Origin: Mucilaginibacter_A sp964244955
GTDB lineage: Bacteria > Bacteroidota > Bacteroidia > Sphingobacteriales > Sphingobacteriaceae
DNA length: 7,091 nucleotides
NCBI GenBank assembly: GCA_964244955.1
Contig: CAXTKQ010000155.1
Span: 1 to 7,091, forward strand
Direction of reading: 5' to 3'
The notes under the pieces were generated by a model, which was not told the DNA's origin, ran no database searches, and saw only the letters and a list, made by a program, of their open reading frames with translations. The position numbers and the translations under genes are program-made. Positions within the stretch are counted from its first letter, which is position 1; every line of letters begins with the position of its first letter. This document shows positions 1 through 6,671 of the stretch, piece by piece.

Positions 1-683
1 GGTTCGAGGAGCGGGTTTAATTTAGCGGTATCAAAATAATGTGCAATCGGTTCGTTCAGCAAATCGTAACCCATCACAATCGGTTCGTTTTTGTAACGCG
101 CGGCAATTTTTTTCCAGATGCTGATGGTCAAAGCCTGACTTGCTTCGCTTTCAAACAAAAACGGATAGCCGTAATCATCCGCAATGTTGTCGCCGGTTTG
201 TCCGCCCGGTGCGGCGTGCATATCCAAAATCAAATACATGCCTTCCTTTTTGCTCCAAGCAATTAGCTNNNNNNNNNNACCACGGTTTTCATCGGTTGCG
301 CCCAGGTAAGTTTCGTTGGTAAACAAGCGGTAATTGAAGGGGACACGCAAAGTGTTCATCCCGGTACTTTTTAAATAACGGATGTCGGCTTCGGTAACGT
401 AACTGTTTAAATATTTTTGCCAGAAATCCTTTGTTTTGTTCGGGCCGATGGCTTCTGTAATCGCTTCGTTGATCAGCCGCGGCGAAGAAACATCTTTAAA
501 CTTAAACATGTAGCCTTCGGGCACCATCCAATTGCCCAGGTTGGTGCCTTTAATCAGCATTGGTTTGCCATTGGCATCTATAATTTCTTTTCCTTTTACG
601 GTGATAAATTTTTGCTGCGCCTTTAATTGGAATGTATTTAAACCAAAAACGAGGGCCAATATGCCTGTAAACCATTTGTTCAT
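1..683 (-). CDS. GH5 family glycoside hydrolase, secreted, partial (C-terminal part beyond window)
   Basis: The gene starts at the ATG at 683-681 and runs off the window start. About 227 codons are visible. Residues 1-24 are a signal peptide (basic start, hydrophobic core, cut near KAQ-Q), so the enzyme is exported. The GH5 fold is shown by GTNLGNW (46-52), TLRVPFNYR (111-119, with the conserved Arg), LDMHAAPGGQ (153-162) and LLNEP (208-212). E211 in NEP is the expected acid/base; the nucleophile Glu lies outside the window. The NLGNW and HAAPGG motifs resemble exo-beta-1,3-glucanase-like GH5 enzymes more than classic endocellulases, and the laminarinase-type gene just upstream fits a beta-glucan substrate; this is inference, and cellulase is the alternative. 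Ten Ns at 269-278 fall inside the gene. The frame holds across them, but compared with relatives one or two residues more than the Ns allow may be missing. Confidence 0.9.
   Translation of the reverse strand, partial: MNKWFTGILALVFGLNTFQLKAQQKFITVKGKEIIDANGKPMLIKGTNLGNWMVPEGYMFKFKDVSSPRLINEAITEAIGPNKTKDFWQKYLNSYVTEADIRYLKSTGMNTLRVPFNYRLFTNETYLGATDENRGXXXXLIAWSKKEGMYLILDMHAAPGGQTGDNIADDYGYPFLFESEASQALTISIWKKIAARYKNEPIVMGYDLLNEPIAHYFDTAKLNPLLE
269..278. other. assembly gap (10 Ns) inside the GH5 gene
   Basis: Ten consecutive unresolved bases. On the minus strand they fall after DENRG (residues 131-135) and before LIAWSKKEG. The GH5 reading frame is the same on both sides when the gap is taken as 10 bases, so no frameshift is implied. 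The true gap length may differ by a multiple of three, since ten Ns is a usual scaffolding placeholder. Confidence 0.95.
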
Positions 684-707
684 TGTAATACTATCTTTAT
701 TCAAGCC

Positions 708-715
708 CAAATATA
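708..715 (-). promoter_or_regulatory. Bacteroidota-type -7 promoter box for the GH5 gene
   Basis: The minus strand reads TATATTTG here, a perfect match to the TAnnTTTG -7 consensus of the Bacteroidota primary sigma factor. It lies 24 bases before the GH5 ATG, giving a short leader. No clear TTG/TTTG -33 element is seen at the usual distance; the dispersed repeat at 721-734 occupies the spacer region directly upstream. If active, the GH5 gene can be transcribed separately from the GH16 gene. Confidence 0.5.
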
Positions 716-720
716 CAAGC

Positions 721-734
721 ATGCTTCTTTTACC
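721..734 (-). repeat. dispersed intergenic repeat, copy A (GGTAAAAGAAGCAT)
   Basis: A full 14-base match to the dispersed motif, on the minus strand, in the 79-base gap between the GH16 stop and the GH5 start. It lies 28 bases after the GH16 stop and 37 bases before the GH5 ATG. Together with its flank it forms the perfect palindrome AAGCATGCTT (717-726). No long hairpin partner is visible on its 5' side, unlike copies B, C and E. Confidence 0.85.
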
Positions 735-762
735 ACCCGAAATTTATACTGCCAAACTGCTT

Positions 763-1632
763 TTATTTGTCTATCATTTTGTAGACATGCACATAATCTA
801 CCTGCATACTGGTTGGAAAAGCTGCATCATCCACCCCTTTTTGGCCGCCCCAATTACCGCCAACTGCAATATTTAGCAACAGATGGAATTTCTGATCGTA
901 CGGCCAGGAAGCAGAGCCCTGCCCATCGTTGATATAAATAAAAAGCAAGGCATCATCATAATAACCCCGAACGGCATAAGGCGTCCAGTCAACCCGATAT
1001 TTATGAAATGCCGTTGAGGCATCAGGAATGCTTTTATTGCCCCCTTTTTGCGTGCCGATGGCACCGTTGTACAACTGGGTGTGGATGGTAAAGTAAACCG
1101 GGGCCGGATCAAAACCTACATTTTCCATGATATCTATTTCCCCGGATTTTGGCCAGCTTCCGTACACTTCTTTGTCCGACAGCATCCAGATTGCAGGCCA
1201 CATGCCCCTGCCTGCCGGCAATTTGGCGCTTACTTCTACCCTGCCGTAAAGCAAGCTTCCAACTTCTTTTGAAACCAACCTGGCAGAAGTATAATTTTTA
1301 CCGCCGTAGCTTTCTTTGCGGGCATTGATTGACAACAAACCATTGGCAACACTGGCATTGCCAACCGAATTGGTGTAATACTCCAGCTCGTTATTGCCCC
1401 AGCCGTTTCCACCAATATCATAACCCCATTTTGTACTGTCGGGCTTCCCGCTATAATCAAATTCATCGGCAAAAAAAGGCGAAGCTTCAAAGGCCCAGCC
1501 TTTATCAACCGGTGCGGCAACAGGTGCAATGGTGATGGGTTTCGGTGTATCTTTTTTACCGGAACAGGATAAAACAGATACAGCAATAAATGGCAGTGCC
1601 CAAAAAAACAGGTAGTTAAGGTTTGATCTCAT
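763..1632 (-). CDS. GH16 laminarinase-type endo-beta-glucanase, lipoprotein
   Basis: A complete 289-residue protein starting at the ATG at 1632-1630. Residues 1-22 are a lipoprotein signal with lipobox VLSC, so Cys23 is probably lipidated and the enzyme anchored in the envelope, perhaps at the surface. A short linker to about residue 50 precedes a single GH16 catalytic domain (about 55-287). The catalytic signature is EIDIME (165-170): E165 nucleophile, D167 helper and E170 acid/base, in the ExDxxE form of laminarinases. Other family blocks are WGNNELEYYT (78-87), GRGMWPAIWML (141-151), NIAVGGNWGG (254-263) and the closing strand MQVDYVHVY (276-284). Expected activity is cleavage of beta-1,3 or mixed beta-1,3/1,4-glucan. 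No carbohydrate-binding module is attached. It lies 79 bases upstream of the GH5 gene in the same direction, so the two may be co-transcribed. A weak promoter candidate (TACCTTTA, 1677-1670) is present upstream. Exact substrate is inferred from the family only. Confidence 0.95.
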   Translation of the reverse strand: MRSNLNYLFFWALPFIAVSVLSCSGKKDTPKPITIAPVAAPVDKGWAFEASPFFADEFDYSGKPDSTKWGYDIGGNGWGNNELEYYTNSVGNASVANGLLSINARKESYGGKNYTSARLVSKEVGSLLYGRVEVSAKLPAGRGMWPAIWMLSDKEVYGSWPKSGEIDIMENVGFDPAPVYFTIHTQLYNGAIGTQKGGNKSIPDASTAFHKYRVDWTPYAVRGYYDDALLFIYINDGQGSASWPYDQKFHLLLNIAVGGNWGGQKGVDDAAFPTSMQVDYVHVYKMIDK

Positions 1633-1829
1633 GCAGGTTTATAATTTATAAAACGAAGGAGCCGTTGAATAAAGGTAGGAAATTTAAAGCCGAAACAGGT
1701 TGATTTTTTGTTGATAAAAACAGCACCGGCCACAAATCAACGTTAAAGAATGCGACCGAAAGGGGCAAACAAAGTTTCGGCGGCGCCAACCGTAAAAGTA
1801 ATGGGCGTGGTTTTTTCTATTTTTATCGG

Positions 1830-1875
1830 GATGCCGGAAACAAAACCTACAAAAATTGTTGGTAAAAGAAGCATC
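1830..1875 (+). repeat. dispersed intergenic repeat, copy B, with imperfect hairpin
   Basis: GGTAAAAGAAGCAT is present in full at 1861-1874, 41 bases before the DUF486-type start codon. The 14-mer is the 3' side of a possible hairpin. An inner stem pairs ACCTACAA (1845-1852) with TTGTTGGT (1856-1863), with one T/T mismatch and an AAA loop. An outer stem pairs GATGC (1830-1834) with GCATC (1871-1875). The two stems are separated by an A-rich internal loop. There is no U-tract, so it does not look like a simple terminator. Confidence 0.75.
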
Positions 1876-1915
1876 TGCAACTATTGTTCCTGTTGATCAA
1901 AACCTTTTTCGATAT

Positions 1916-2287
1916 ATGCGCGGCTTAAAAACAATCCTGTTCCTGTTTATCTCCAACACCTTCATGACGTTTGCCTGGTACGGCCACCTCAAATTTAAAG
2001 ACTACTCTTGGGGTAAAAATTTGAGTTTGTTTGCCGTAATCCTTATCAGTTGGGGCCTGGCTTTTTTTGAATATCTTTTCCAGGTGCCGGCCAACGAAGG
2101 TGGTTTTAAAGAAAATGGCGGCCCGTTTAATCTGGTTCAGCTTAAAACCATTCAGGAAGCCATTACGCTTACCGTTTTCATGGTTTTTACGTTGCTGTTT
2201 TTCAAAACCGAGAAGCTGGGCTGGAACCATTTGGTTGGTTTTGGTTTGATTGTGGCCGCAGTATTTGTGATTTTTAAAAAGTGGTAG
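1916..2287 (+). CDS. DUF486 / DMT-family small membrane protein
   Basis: A 123-residue protein of the DUF486 (COG3169) group, small four-helix inner-membrane proteins related to the drug/metabolite transporter superfamily; no substrate is established. Hydrophobic segments fall at about 5-22, 34-55, 80-97 and 102-120. Recognised family blocks are FMTFAWYGHLKF (16-27), FEYLFQVPAN (51-60), QLKTIQE (75-81) and NHLVGF (104-109), ending FIFKKW... in the usual way for the group. I chose the ATG at 1916 because the family normally begins directly at RGLKTILFLF. The open frame extends back to a TTG at 1856, but the extra 20 residues are polar, unlike the family, and are encoded by the dispersed repeat. 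It is divergent from GH16 and convergent with the S9 peptidase, so it is probably a single-gene transcript. Confidence 0.9.
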   Translation: MRGLKTILFLFISNTFMTFAWYGHLKFKDYSWGKNLSLFAVILISWGLAFFEYLFQVPANEGGFKENGGPFNLVQLKTIQEAITLTVFMVFTLLFFKTEKLGWNHLVGFGLIVAAVFVIFKKW

Positions 2288-2326
2288 TCATGATTTTAGG
2301 ATTGAAAAATGATTTCACCGATTGCA

Positions 2327-2365
2327 GCTTCTTCAACACTAAAAATATAGTGGTAAAAGAAGCAT
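2327..2365 (+). repeat. dispersed intergenic repeat, copy C, with two-step hairpin between convergent genes
   Basis: GGTAAAAGAAGCAT is present in full at 2352-2365. It is the 3' arm of the best hairpin of the set. The outer stem pairs GCTTCTT (2327-2333) with AAGAAGC (2357-2363), seven perfect pairs. A 3/4-base internal loop follows, then an inner stem CACTA (2337-2341) with TAGTG (2348-2352) and a six-base loop. It lies in the 113-base gap between the converging 3' ends of the DUF486-type and S9 peptidase genes, so it might end transcription or stabilise 3' ends. No U-tract follows directly on either strand. Confidence 0.8.
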
Positions 2366-2400
2366 GCCGTTTTTCCTAAATCAATTTTTTCCTTCTGATT

Positions 2401-4755
2401 TTACTGCCCAACATTTCTTGGATCTGCCTTGCTTTTTAACTCATATTCCTGCGGAGGTGTGGCGCCCAACAAATTTTTCACAAAGTAATCCCAACGGCGG
2501 CGCGCCATGTAGTTGGAAAACTCGCCGTAACCATGCCTGCTGTTCGGGAAAACTACCAAATCAAAATCTTTATTGGCTTTAATCAGCGCATCAACAACCA
2601 ATAGCGTGTTGCTTGGAGGCACGTTGTCGTCCATCAAGCCGTGGGCCAGCAGCAGTTTGCCTTTCAGGTTTTTGGCGTAGGTTTCGTTGGCGTGAGCCGC
2701 ATAATCCGAATTGGCCGCTAAACCGTCGTAGCGTTCGCCCCAGTCGTCCTCATAATTGCGGTTGTCGTGGTTGCCAGATTCTGAAATGCCGACTTTAAAA
2801 AAATCCGGGTAGCGGAACATAGCCGCTGCCGTTGCAAAACCGCCTCCCGAATGCCCCCAGATGCCAACTTTGTTTAAATCCAGGTAAGGGTATTTTTGCG
2901 CCAATTGTTGGATGCCGGTAACCTGGTCGGGCAAAGTATTTTCGGACATATTGCCGTAACTCATATCGTGGAAACTTTTAGAACGCAGTGGGTTACTTGT
3001 CCCTTCAATCTCAACCACAACAAAACCTAATTCTGCAAGAGCCTGGTTATCACCCCTGGAAGCTGCGAACGACCAACTGCCGACGCTGCCCCCCTGCGGC
3101 CCCGGATAGATATAATCCACCACCGGATACTTCTTTTGTGCATCTAAATTGGTTGGCGTAAACATTAGCCCGTACAAATCCGTTTTGCCATCATGTGCTT
3201 TTATGGTGATTGGAATTGGCGCGTGCCAGCCAGAAGCCGTTAACCTGGATACATCGGCTTTTTCTAAATTCACCAATAATTTACCGTTTAAATCACGCAA
3301 AACCATAACTGGCGGAACGTTTGGTTTGGAGTAACTATCAATAAAATAATCGTTTCCGGGCGAGAAAGCAACCTGATGGTTTCCGGCTTCCGGCGTTAAA
3401 ACTGCAAAGTGTTTTCCATCAAAACCAATCTTGCAAAGCTGACCGAAATACGGGTTTTCTGCTTCCAATCCATCGGCCATAAAATACAGTTCGCGCTTTT
3501 TTTCATCTACTTTAAGCAGTTTGGTTACTACCCAATCGCCTTTGGTAATTTGGTTTTTTAGTTTTCCGGTTGAAGCATTGTACAGATACAAATGCCCCCA
3601 ATTATCGCGTTCCGAATACCACAAAATCTCGTTGGATTTGGCTAAGTAGCGCCAGTTGATTGCCCCTTGTCCGGATTCAAATTGCGTGGGTACTTTTTCT
3701 TCAAAAACTTCCCGCACGGCTCCGGTTTCGGCATTGGCGATACGCACTTTTTCATCTTTATGGTCGCGCGAAGTGGAAACGAAAGCCAGTTGCGAAGCAT
3801 ATGCGTTCCAATCTACATCGTCAAAACTTCCACCGCTGGAAATATCATCGCTTAAAGTAGCACGATGCGGATCGGCAGGAATTTGCAAGCGGATTACTTT
3901 GGGCTGATCCACATTGATAATTACCCGCTCAATCATCGCAATCACCGAATCGCCCGGCAAGGGATATTTCCAGGCTTTCAAAGTTGGTTTGCCTACGTTG
4001 GTGCTCACCAAATACATGTCGCTTACTTTGCGCTGGTCTTGCTTAAAAGTGGCAATCTTTTTGGAATCAGGCGACCACAACAAAACCGGGCTTTCACTTT
4101 GTTTCCAGCCAGCGTTATCGGTTGCGTAACCGTAATCTTTTACGCCATCGGTTGTTAATGGCGTTTGCTGGTTGGTGTTGATGTTTCGCACCCACAAATT
4201 ATAATCCTTGATAAAAGCCGCTTTTGTTCCGTCGGGAGAAATAATTTCGTCGCCGTATGCCTGCTGCCCGCCTTCGTTGTTTGGTGCTTTTTTTACCGAT
4301 GAATTATCTGCAGCACATTGATAGGTAGCTAAATTGCATTTCCATTGTTTCCCAACTGCCTTAAAAATGATGGACTTTTGATCTTCCGAAAAAGTAAAAT
4401 TTTGAAACGGAAGCCTGTTTGCCTGGTAAGTTTTTCCGGTTGCCAAAGAAAGCGATGCCGCCAGTTTTTCCTGGTCAAAAGCGGCAGCACGCGTTTTTTT
4501 AGCGGCATCAACCAGCATAAACCTGCTGCCTTGCGGCGTTAAAACGCGGTACCAAAACCGGTTGTTCCCGATCCAATTTGGCCGGACGCTGGCGTAATCT
4601 ACCAACGGTGCCGTGTTGTAGGCCATCATTTTTTCGGCACGTGCATAATCATTTGCTGTTAAAGCCGGCGCGTTAATTTGTTGGGCAAGCGCAGCAAATT
4701 CGTTTCCTAATGTTAAACCGAAAATTAAAATCCCGGAACGTAAAAGCTTGTTCAT
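2401..4755 (-). CDS. S9 family serine peptidase (DPP4-fold prolyl oligopeptidase family), secreted
   Basis: A 784-residue exported peptidase. Residues 1-24 are a signal peptide cut near ALA-QQ. A DPP4-type N-terminal beta-propeller spans about 100-490 and an alpha/beta-hydrolase catalytic domain about 555-770. The triad is visible: Ser636 in GHSGGG (634-639), Asp709 in HGLMDDNVPP, and His741 in NSRHGYGE. YPGP (550-553) supplies the oxyanion Tyr550. I chose the ATG at 4755 because it sits directly before the signal peptide; the longer frame begins at a TTG at 4782 and adds nine residues that spoil it. Expected role is periplasmic or extracellular peptide breakdown. The propeller motif that in true DPP4 reads DWVYEEE and holds the substrate N-terminus with two Glu here reads AGWKQSES (215-222), so strict X-Pro dipeptidyl activity is doubtful. 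It is divergent from the esterase gene across a 320-base region. Confidence 0.93.
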   Translation of the reverse strand: MNKLLRSGILIFGLTLGNEFAALAQQINAPALTANDYARAEKMMAYNTAPLVDYASVRPNWIGNNRFWYRVLTPQGSRFMLVDAAKKTRAAAFDQEKLAASLSLATGKTYQANRLPFQNFTFSEDQKSIIFKAVGKQWKCNLATYQCAADNSSVKKAPNNEGGQQAYGDEIISPDGTKAAFIKDYNLWVRNINTNQQTPLTTDGVKDYGYATDNAGWKQSESPVLLWSPDSKKIATFKQDQRKVSDMYLVSTNVGKPTLKAWKYPLPGDSVIAMIERVIINVDQPKVIRLQIPADPHRATLSDDISSGGSFDDVDWNAYASQLAFVSTSRDHKDEKVRIANAETGAVREVFEEKVPTQFESGQGAINWRYLAKSNEILWYSERDNWGHLYLYNASTGKLKNQITKGDWVVTKLLKVDEKKRELYFMADGLEAENPYFGQLCKIGFDGKHFAVLTPEAGNHQVAFSPGNDYFIDSYSKPNVPPVMVLRDLNGKLLVNLEKADVSRLTASGWHAPIPITIKAHDGKTDLYGLMFTPTNLDAQKKYPVVDYIYPGPQGGSVGSWSFAASRGDNQALAELGFVVVEIEGTSNPLRSKSFHDMSYGNMSENTLPDQVTGIQQLAQKYPYLDLNKVGIWGHSGGGFATAAAMFRYPDFFKVGISESGNHDNRNYEDDWGERYDGLAANSDYAAHANETYAKNLKGKLLLAHGLMDDNVPPSNTLLVVDALIKANKDFDLVVFPNSRHGYGEFSNYMARRRWDYFVKNLLGATPPQEYELKSKADPRNVGQ

Positions 4756-4865
4756 ATATGTTGTAAACCGTTGCAAGATCAATATTTTGGGTGAAAGTAA
4801 ACGAATAATAACGATGCTTTTTAATATCAGCCAAAAAGTGCTGTAACAAGTTTAGGATAAACCCA

Positions 4866-4877
4866 ATGCTTCTTTTA
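4866..4877 (-). repeat. dispersed intergenic repeat, copy D (core TAAAAGAAGCAT)
   Basis: A perfect match to the 12-base core on the minus strand; the next two bases differ from GGT-type copies (GC instead of CC on the plus strand). It points toward the S9 peptidase gene, 110 bases before its ATG. A short stem, GCAC (4878-4881) with GTGC (4892-4895), lies beside it in the position where copies B and C have their inner stem. Confidence 0.8.
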
Positions 4878-4915
4878 GCACCATAATTTTTGTGCCTATA
4901 TTAACCGGCATATGC

Positions 4916-4949
4916 CGATGCTGATTTTTAGGCGATAAAAGAAGCATCG
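4916..4949 (+). repeat. dispersed intergenic repeat, copy E, in hairpin with tandem G-A mismatches
   Basis: The 12-base core TAAAAGAAGCAT at 4936-4947 forms the 3' arm of a hairpin. CGATGCT (4916-4922) pairs perfectly with AGCATCG (4943-4949). GA (4923-4924) then faces GA (4941-4942), which as RNA would give a stable tandem G-A pair. TTTT (4925-4928) pairs with AAAA (4937-4940), closing a short loop containing GGCGA. It points toward the esterase gene and lies upstream of its probable promoter, so it may act as DNA or in a transcript from elsewhere. Confidence 0.75.
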
Positions 4950-4995
4950 CGATAAACACGTTTTTAAATCCGCCACAACAATTAAAATAGAAACT

Positions 4996-5003
4996 TATAT
5001 TTG
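4996..5003 (+). promoter_or_regulatory. Bacteroidota-type -7 promoter box for the carboxylesterase gene
   Basis: TATATTTG is a perfect match to TAnnTTTG, 72 bases before the esterase ATG. This predicts a leader of roughly 65 bases. A good -33 TTG element is not obvious upstream, so the call rests on the -7 box and its position. Confidence 0.5.
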
Positions 5004-5075
5004 CTTGCACCACAATCAAATTTAACAAAACAAGTGTTGTGCTGATGCCAACCCATCAACCTAAAACCTGATTTA

Positions 5076-6668
5076 ATGAAAAGTATTTATTCATTTTTAA
5101 TGATCCCAATAATTGCTGCGGCGTTATTTTCATCAGCCAAAGCCCAAACTGCTAACCGTGTAAAAGTTGCAAACGGAACGCTGGAAGGAACCACCGAAAA
5201 TTCGGGCATCCGCAGTTTTAAAGGTGTTCCTTTTGCCGCGCCACCCGTTGGCGATTTACGCTGGAAAGAACCGCAACCGGCAAAAAACTGGAGCGGCGTG
5301 CGCAAAGCAGACCATTTTGGGCCGCGTGCCATGCAAAGGCCCATTTTTAGCGATATGGTTTTCCGCTCAAACGGGATGAGCGAAGATTGTTTGTATTTGA
5401 ACGTTTGGACACCGGCCAAATCAGCCAACCAAAAATTGCCGGTGCTGGTTTATTTTTATGGCGGTGGTTTTGTAGGAGGCGACGGTTCGGAAGGCCGGTA
5501 CGACGGCGAAGCGATGGCCCGAAAAGGCGTTGTTGCCGTTACTTTGAGCTATCGGCTTGATGTTTTCGGATTTATGGCGCACCCGGAATTAACGAAAGAA
5601 TCGCCGCACCATGCTTCTGGCAATTATGGTTTGCTTGACCAAAACGCAGCTTTGCGTTGGGTAAAGCAGAACATTGCAGCTTTTGGCGGAGACCCAAATA
5701 AAATCACTATTGGCGGCGAATCGGCAGGTTCTATTTCTGTTTTTGCGCAAATGGCTTCGCCTTTATCCAAAACCCTAATCGCTGGTGCCATTGGCGAAAG
5801 CGGTGCGATGATCAAGCCAACTTTTACACCGGTCACCCTGGCCGAAGGCGAGCAAAGAGGTGTTACTTTCGCAGAAAAAGTGAACGCAAAAACGCTGGCC
5901 GAACTGCGTGCCCTACCAGCCGAAAAACTGTTGGAAGCAACCGGGCAGCCAGGCGCATTTGGTGTTGCCGGAACAATTGACGGTTACTTTTTGCCCGAAA
6001 CCCCGGCGGCTATTTTTGCGGCAGGAAAACAAGCACACGTTCCGCTTTTGGTAGGCTGGAATTCGGCCGAATCATCTTACCAGGGTTTGATGGGCCGAAA
6101 TACGCCAACCGTGGAGAACTATAAAAACAAGTTGAAACAGCTTTACGGCGAGCGTGCGGATGAGGCTTTAAAGCTTTATCCGGGAGCAAACCAGGAAGAA
6201 GTGATCCGCTCGGCAACGGCTTTGGCCAGCAACCGTTTTATTGCTTTTAGCACCTGGAAATGGGCCGATTTGCAAACTAAAACCGGAACCAAACCTGTTT
6301 ACCGTTATTTCTTTTCGCACCCACGGCCTGCTGCTGTTGGCCAAACCAATAATTCGGCTACCAGCACTGCGTCAAAACCAATGGTTGGTGCATCGCATGC
6401 TTCGGAAATTGAATACGCCCTGGGAAATTTGCCGTACAATAAAGTTTATGCCTGGACAAAAGATGACGAACAGGTTTCGGAAACGATGCTTTCATACTTC
6501 GCCAACTTTGTTAAAACCGGTAATCCAAACGGTGGAAACTTGCCCAAATGGACGCCAAACACAGGCAGCAACCCGGTTTATTTTATGAATATTGATGTGA
6601 ACAGCCAGTTGAAGCCGGAACAGGACCGCGCCCGTTATTTGTTTTTGGAAAAGGAATATATGAAGTAA
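5076..6668 (+). CDS. type-B carboxylesterase / lipase family protein, secreted
   Basis: A complete 530-residue alpha/beta-hydrolase of the carboxylesterase type-B family (para-nitrobenzyl esterase-like), which hydrolyses carboxylic esters; the natural substrate cannot be read from sequence. Residues 1-23 are a signal peptide cut near AKA-Q, so it acts in the periplasm or outside. Family blocks in order are FKGVPFAAPPVGDLRW (48-63), the type-B signature EDCLYLNVW (103-111), the oxyanion-hole GGG (129-131), the nucleophile elbow GGESAGS (213-219) with Ser216, the acid Glu332 in NSAESS, and His441 in GASHASEIEY. All triad positions are intact and length is normal for bacterial members. The start is the ATG directly at the signal peptide, with no Shine-Dalgarno sequence. 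It is divergent from the S9 peptidase and followed 151 bases later by the cyanophycinase-like gene in the same direction. Confidence 0.95.
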   Translation: MKSIYSFLMIPIIAAALFSSAKAQTANRVKVANGTLEGTTENSGIRSFKGVPFAAPPVGDLRWKEPQPAKNWSGVRKADHFGPRAMQRPIFSDMVFRSNGMSEDCLYLNVWTPAKSANQKLPVLVYFYGGGFVGGDGSEGRYDGEAMARKGVVAVTLSYRLDVFGFMAHPELTKESPHHASGNYGLLDQNAALRWVKQNIAAFGGDPNKITIGGESAGSISVFAQMASPLSKTLIAGAIGESGAMIKPTFTPVTLAEGEQRGVTFAEKVNAKTLAELRALPAEKLLEATGQPGAFGVAGTIDGYFLPETPAAIFAAGKQAHVPLLVGWNSAESSYQGLMGRNTPTVENYKNKLKQLYGERADEALKLYPGANQEEVIRSATALASNRFIAFSTWKWADLQTKTGTKPVYRYFFSHPRPAAVGQTNNSATSTASKPMVGASHASEIEYALGNLPYNKVYAWTKDDEQVSETMLSYFANFVKTGNPNGGNLPKWTPNTGSNPVYFMNIDVNSQLKPEQDRARYLFLEKEYMK

Positions 6669-6671
6669 GCA

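Larger units (their letters stand above)
4756..5075. promoter_or_regulatory. divergent intergenic region between S9 peptidase and carboxylesterase
   Basis: A 320-base AT-rich stretch with no convincing gene. It must hold both promoters. It contains repeat copies D (4866-4877) and E (4936-4947) facing each other as a 12-base inverted repeat with 58 bases between, a perfect 12-base palindrome CGGCATATGCCG (4906-4917) near the middle, a small stem GCAC/GTGC (4878-4881 with 4892-4895), and a perfect -7 box at 4996-5003. No clear -7 box for the peptidase gene was found. A 31-codon minus-strand frame (4852-4947) begins in copy E, but nothing else supports it as a gene. Confidence 0.6.

Noticed and set aside
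532..876. Plus-strand 114-residue frame across the GH5/GH16 gap
   Set aside because: It overlaps both real genes on the opposite strand and shows no family motif; its middle happens to include repeat copy A.
1028..1041. ATGCTTTTATTGCC inside the GH16 gene as a repeat copy
   Set aside because: There are several mismatches to the 14-mer, and the codons are explained by the GH16 protein.
1670..1677. TACCTTTA (minus strand) as the GH16 promoter
   Set aside because: It matches TAnnTTTG at all but the last base and has no good -33 element, so it is mentioned only as a weak candidate.
1856..1915. N-terminal extension of the DUF486-type protein from a TTG at 1856
   Set aside because: The added 20 residues are polar, unlike the family, which begins at the ATG at 1916, and they are encoded by the dispersed repeat.
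4756..4782. Nine-residue extension of the S9 peptidase from a TTG at 4782
   Set aside because: The ATG at 4755 gives a proper signal peptide at the very N-terminus; the extension does not.
4814..4824. ATGCTTTTTAA as a seventh repeat copy
   Set aside because: It lacks one base and differs at others compared with the 12-base core, so it cannot be told from chance.
5087..5428. Minus-strand 113-residue frame inside the esterase gene
   Set aside because: It is a shadow of the well-supported esterase coding sequence, with no motif of its own.
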